Source: an uncultured Saprospiraceae bacterium (lineage in GTDB: Bacteria > Bacteroidota > Bacteroidia > Chitinophagales > Saprospiraceae). Taken from it: a stretch of DNA of 7,555 nt. Location of the stretch: NCBI GenBank assembly GCA_937930625.1, contig CALHBW010000179.1, positions 1-7,555 on the forward strand, read 5' to 3'. This document shows positions 6,961 through 7,555 of this stretch, one piece after another. The notes under the pieces were generated by a model. That model saw only the letters and a list, made by a program, of their open reading frames with translations. It was not told where the DNA came from and did not search any database. Within the stretch, counting starts at the first letter, position 1. The number at the start of each line of letters is the position of its first letter. The position numbers and the translations under genes are program-made.

Positions 6961-7284
6961 GCAAGAGAGCAAGGCGGTGGATGAAGTAAATTGGGGCGAA
7001 GTGGGATGTTAAATATTTTTTGTTCGTGAGGATAAAGTGACATCGCCCAAAGACTGTGCTAATGATATGATACTGAGCTTTTTGAAGAGAAGTCAAGCGC
7101 AGACTTTTTTCCACAAAAAATAAAAAAAAATCGCGTTCGTATTACGCTTGTTTTGAAGGTGTTTTCAACTTTTGGAAGCTACATAGGGTGCGATTCGTTT
7201 TTGTACCCACAGGGCGAACGAAAAGTCGTTATGTTAATGCGTAATTTATTGATTTTTAATTTTTTGGAGAAGTTCACTCGGCTG

Positions 7285-7422
7285 ACATTTTGCAAATGGC
7301 AGACGAGTACATTTGTTTTTCAATTCCAAATTATTTTTATGAATGATTTTGTTTTAATTTTGTAAAATATTGATAATTAGAAGAATATACAAATGTTGTC
7401 GTCTGCCATTTGTAAAATCTAA
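7285..7422. repeat. 138-bp element with 34-bp imperfect terminal inverted repeats
   Basis: Arms 7285-7318 and 7389-7422 are inverted copies with 29 of 34 positions identical, including 18 of 19 across 7288-7306 and 7401-7419 (core CAAATGGCAGACGA). The 70-bp interior is AT-rich with no coding signal. Each arm also folds on itself: TACAAATG/CATTTGTA (7390-7397 and 7409-7416) is a perfect 8-bp stem, and 7276-7308 forms an imperfect stem starting ACTCG and ending CGAGT. No target-site duplication was seen. Confidence 0.75.
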
Positions 7423-7447
7423 CGATACCCCACATCTCTAAGTAACC

Positions 7448-7555
7448 CGTTTACTAAACTTCAAAAAGTTTGGTAAACGTAAGTAATGCACTGACTTTTA
7501 GTTGATTACAAAAATTTGTTCTCCGCTTACGTTTACGAAACTTAAAAAGTTTAGC
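7448..7555. repeat. Pair of hairpins that are also inverted copies of each other (cut by the window end)
   Basis: Hairpin A has a 14-bp stem (7448-7461 with 7466-7479, one G-T pair) around a 4-nt loop. Hairpin B begins at 7530 and contains AAACTT/AAGTTT arms (7538-7543 and 7547-7552); it runs to the window edge. The right side of A and left side of B (7466-7483 and 7526-7543) match as inverted copies at 17 of 18 positions, 42 bp apart. The core word is AAGTTTnGTAAACGTAAG. This may be one palindromic repeat element whose right part lies outside the window. Confidence 0.7.

Larger units (their letters stand above)
6566..7555. other. 990-bp gene-free repeat island upstream of rocF
   Basis: No frame on either strand here has the length, composition or recognisable motifs of a real gene. 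The longest frames overlap the 153-bp palindrome (minus, 7114-6845) or are AT-rich and repeat-derived (plus, 7153-7365). The stretch holds the candidate rocF promoter, one tandem repeat and four palindromic elements. The parts in between, 6961-7275 in particular, show nothing recognisable beyond A/T runs, for example around 7115-7129. Confidence 0.7.

Noticed and set aside
7081..7110. Possible terminator AAGTC...GACTT followed by T6 on the plus strand
   Set aside because: The stem is only 5 bp and no plus-strand gene precedes it.
6845..7114. 89-codon open frame on the minus strand
   Set aside because: Its C-terminal third is the translation of one arm of the 153-bp palindrome (a repetitive AES/AEVAE pattern); the rest has no motif or biased composition. 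It is a repeat artefact.
6962..7123. Protein-like plus-strand frame interrupted by a TAA at 7010-7012 (16 codons, then 36 codons)
   Set aside because: It reads like a plausible decayed gene fragment (for example KDCANDMILSFLKRS), but the stretches are too short to separate from chance and I recognise no family.
7153..7365. 70-codon open frame on the plus strand
   Set aside because: It is AT-rich with Phe/Leu/Ile-dominated composition, runs into the inverted-repeat element, and has no recognisable motif or initiation signal.
6768..7555. CRISPR array
   Set aside because: The repeats here are inverted or differ from one another; there are no regularly spaced direct repeats with unique spacers and no cas genes.

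Overview
The window looks like a chromosomal stretch from a member of the Bacteroidota. The evidence is the AT-rich intergenic DNA, the absence of Shine-Dalgarno sequences before all three genes, a TAnnTTTG-type -7 promoter box ahead of the arginase gene, and a large secreted protein with the fibronectin-like, Cys-rich 'GTPCNDGD' and Ig-like modules common in this phylum. A Saprospiria/Cytophagia-type lineage would fit, but this is an inference from protein style, not a placement.

There are three convincing genes, all on the minus strand; read in their own direction they run from right to left. Positions 6565-5588 encode a manganese-type arginase (rocF). Positions 5330-3234 encode a 7TM-HD phosphodiesterase of the PgpH/YqfF family, predicted to hydrolyse cyclic di-AMP. 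Positions 2879-135 encode a 914-residue exported multidomain protein with an SdiA-regulated (YjiK-like) beta-propeller, an Ig-like domain and two copies of a beta-rich domain. The gaps (257 and 354 bp) are too long for a tight operon, and nothing in the sequence links the three genes functionally.

The rest is unusually rich in inverted and tandem repeats. The ~990 bp upstream of rocF carry no credible gene but at least four unrelated palindromic elements: a 95-bp element built of 16-bp units directly abutting the arginase start codon; a 153-bp near-perfect palindrome with CGCAGAG-type arms; a 138-bp element with 34-bp imperfect inverted ends; and a pair of mutually complementary hairpins running off the right edge. 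The rocF-pgpH gap carries heptameric GGTGGAC/T repeats in opposite orientation at its two ends. Another inverted pair lies downstream of the exported-protein gene at the left edge.

No RNA gene, CRISPR array, transposase or complete insertion sequence was seen. I did not find a clearly new enzymatic system. The most notable points are the rocF leader, which may consist almost entirely of a palindromic repeat, the dense repeat island, and the propeller apparently nested inside a fibronectin-like domain.
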